Made by a program: the position numbers and the translations under genes. 64,000 nt of DNA, taken from positions 3,304,501-3,368,500 of the forward strand of contig NZ_CP013070.1 of NCBI RefSeq assembly GCF_000264945.2, read 5' to 3'. Source of the stretch: Sphingobium indicum B90A (GTDB lineage: Bacteria > Pseudomonadota > Alphaproteobacteria > Sphingomonadales > Sphingomonadaceae). Below, piece by piece: positions 62,645 to 64,000 of the stretch; position 1 is the first letter of the stretch, and the number at the start of each line of letters is the position of its first letter. The notes beneath the pieces are model-generated. The model did no database searches. It was given only the letters and a program-made list of their open reading frames with translations, and was not told the origin of the DNA.

Positions 62645-63883
62645 ATGATGCAAGCCGCGCCAGCCCCAGCCCGGATCGCGCCCCGCGCCAGCCCGACCCG
62701 CCTCAGCCCGCTCGACCATCCGACGCTGCGCTGGCCGCAGCATGAGGCCGACGAGATCGCGGCGGCGACGCATGTTCTGGAGACCGGGCGGGTGAATTCC
62801 ATGGTCCATGGCGAGCAGGGTCGCGCCTTCGAAGCCGAGTTCGCGGCCTTTTGCGGCATGCCCCACGGCATTGCGGTCAGCAACGGCACGGTGGCGCTGG
62901 AACTGGCGCTGCGGGCGCTGGGCATCGGCGCGGGCGACGAAGTGATCCTGCCTTCGCGCAGCTTCTTCGCCAGCGCGGCCTGCATCGTCGCGGTGGGCGC
63001 CACGCCGGTCTTCGCCGACATCGATCCGGTCAGCAACAATATCGATCCGGCGTCGGTCCGCCGCATGCTGTCGCCGCGCAGCCGGGCGATAATATGCGTG
63101 CATCTGGCGGGCTGGCCCTGCGACATGGATGCGCTTCGGGCGCTGGCCGATGAAAAGGGGCTGTGGCTGGTCGAGGATTGCGCGCAGGCGCACGGCGCGA
63201 CGCTGCGCGGCCGGCCCGTGGGCGGCTTCGGGGATGCCGCCGCCTTCTCCTTCTGCACCGACAAGATCATGTCGACCGGCGGGGAAGGGGGCATGCTGCT
63301 GCTGCGCGACGAAGCGCATTGGAAGCGGGCCTGGGCCTATAAGGATCATGGCAAGAATCCCGACAAATTCTTCGCGCCCGCCCCGGCCAGCGGCTTCCGC
63401 TACCTGCACGACAGTTTCGGCAGCAACTGGCGGATGACCGAAATGCAGGCCGCCATCGGCCGGGCGCAGCTTGCCAAGCTGCCCGGCTGGCTCGTCCGCC
63501 GCCGCCGCAACGCGCAGGCGCTGATGCCTTTGTTGCGCGCCGTTCCGGGCGTGGAGGTGCCGGAGATACCGGGCCATGTGGGCCATGCCTTCTACCGGCT
63601 TTACGTCACCATCACCGCCGACCGGCTGGGCGAAGGCGGGACCGCGCCGGTCATCGACCGGATGGCGCGCATGGGCATGCCGGTCGGCAGCGGTTCCTGC
63701 GCCGACATGACGCGGGAGGCTGCCTTTGCCGCCATGGATGTGCGCCGGGACGGCATGCTGTCCGTTGCGCAGGATCAGGGCCGCCGCAGCATCGCTTTCC
63801 CGGTCGACCATCTGCTGGACGATGCGGACATGCAGCGGCTCGCCAACTGCCTTGCGATCGCCCTCGCAGAACAGGATCGCTGA
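62645..63883 (+). CDS. DegT/DnrJ/EryC1-family PLP aminotransferase
   Basis: A 412-residue sugar aminotransferase. The segment AFSFCTDKIMSTGGEGG contains the PLP-binding lysine, and VEDCAQAHGATLRG the Asp that contacts the PLP ring nitrogen. It would aminate the 4-keto sugar made by the dehydratase next door, giving a 4-amino-4,6-dideoxy sugar (PglE or perosamine-synthase type reaction). The N-terminal 20 residues are a low-complexity Ala/Pro extension. GGAGG precedes the start and the distance to the next sulfotransferase gene is 16 bp. Confidence 0.93.
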   Translation: MMQAAPAPARIAPRASPTRLSPLDHPTLRWPQHEADEIAAATHVLETGRVNSMVHGEQGRAFEAEFAAFCGMPHGIAVSNGTVALELALRALGIGAGDEVILPSRSFFASAACIVAVGATPVFADIDPVSNNIDPASVRRMLSPRSRAIICVHLAGWPCDMDALRALADEKGLWLVEDCAQAHGATLRGRPVGGFGDAAAFSFCTDKIMSTGGEGGMLLLRDEAHWKRAWAYKDHGKNPDKFFAPAPASGFRYLHDSFGSNWRMTEMQAAIGRAQLAKLPGWLVRRRRNAQALMPLLRAVPGVEVPEIPGHVGHAFYRLYVTITADRLGEGGTAPVIDRMARMGMPVGSGSCADMTREAAFAAMDVRRDGMLSVAQDQGRRSIAFPVDHLLDDADMQRLANCLAIALAEQDR

Positions 63884-63899
63884 CGAAAGGGAAGAGACA

Positions 63900-64000
63900 A
63901 TGACCAACGACCGCCTGCCGCATTTCGTCATCATCGGCGCCGTCAAGGGCGCGACGACCTGGATCCACAACCAGCTTCAGGACAATCCGGCCATCTACCT
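63900..64000 (+). CDS. Sulfotransferase (partial, cut by window end)
   Basis: Only 33 codons are visible: MTNDRLPHFVIIGAVKGATT, then WIHNQLQDNPAIY. GAVKGATTWIHNQL is the PAPS-binding 5'-phosphosulfate loop of the sulfotransferase family, with the Lys and Thr of the site. GGGAAGAG lies before the ATG. It follows the aminotransferase in the same operon and would be a second sulfotransferase of the locus. Confidence 0.75.
   Translation, partial: MTNDRLPHFVIIGAVKGATTWIHNQLQDNPAIY

Noticed and set aside
60392..63970. A 1192-codon minus-strand frame opposite the dehydratase and aminotransferase genes
   Set aside because: Arg/His/Gln-rich sequence without family similarity; the plus-strand genes have clear motifs and ribosome binding sites.
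1..64000. tRNA or rRNA genes
   Set aside because: No cloverleaf with conserved T-loop GGTTCGAATCC-type sequence and no rRNA segment was seen by eye; a tRNAscan run would settle this.

Overview
The window comes from a high-GC alphaproteobacterium, most likely a sphingomonad (Sphingobium/Sphingomonas type). The main reasons are a Caulobacter-type replication-origin neighbourhood, a MipZ division regulator, GANTC (CcrM) site clustering, a CoaBC-Dut-ThiF-DsrE operon, and an exopolysaccharide locus that carries its own type I secretion system. No rRNA, tRNA, CRISPR array, insertion sequence or prophage was seen.

Layout. (1) 1-4606, minus strand: ptsN (partial), hpf, dnaQ, coaE, aroE, maf, ppsR. 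(2) 4607-4882: the probable chromosomal origin oriC, with DnaA boxes and a dense set of GANTC sites, between ppsR and hemE. (3) 4883-18702: hemE, hemJ, panC, mipZ, a J-domain protein, a phosphoglucomutase/phosphomannomutase, a candidate small RNA, a FadL-type porin, ispG, an EamA transporter, an acetyltransferase, a 34-residue membrane protein, ftsK and a nucleoside transporter. (4) 18764-37661: a DUF1176 protein, the ergothioneine genes egtB (frameshifted) and egtD, coaBC-dut-thiF-dsrE, lolA, xthA, ribA, an L,D-transpeptidase, glnD, mutS, maeB and a flavin reductase. (5) 37673-64000: a surface polysaccharide and adhesin locus bracketed by two LuxR-type regulators.

How the last region may work. 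A Wzc-type co-polymerase, an O-antigen-ligase/Wzy-like polymerase and a Wzx-like flippase form the export core. A PglF-like 4,6-dehydratase and a DegT aminotransferase would make an amino-deoxy sugar. A small PglC-like initiating transferase, a GT4 transferase, a formyltransferase-like protein and a PIG-L deacetylase form a minus-strand operon. Two sulfotransferases (one cut by the window end) suggest a sulfated product. Five plus-strand genes with overlapping stop and start codons couple a sulfotransferase, a pectate-lyase-like lipoprotein and a glycosyltransferase to a type I ABC transporter and its HlyD adaptor. A 1245-residue RTX/cadherin-like protein, the likely secreted substrate, lies immediately downstream.

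Small palindromic repeats of several families lie at five of the six convergent gene junctions, which suggests a role as bidirectional terminators. Two longer stem-loop elements (26336-26476 and 54033-54204) share a core of about 70 bp inside unrelated perfect arms.
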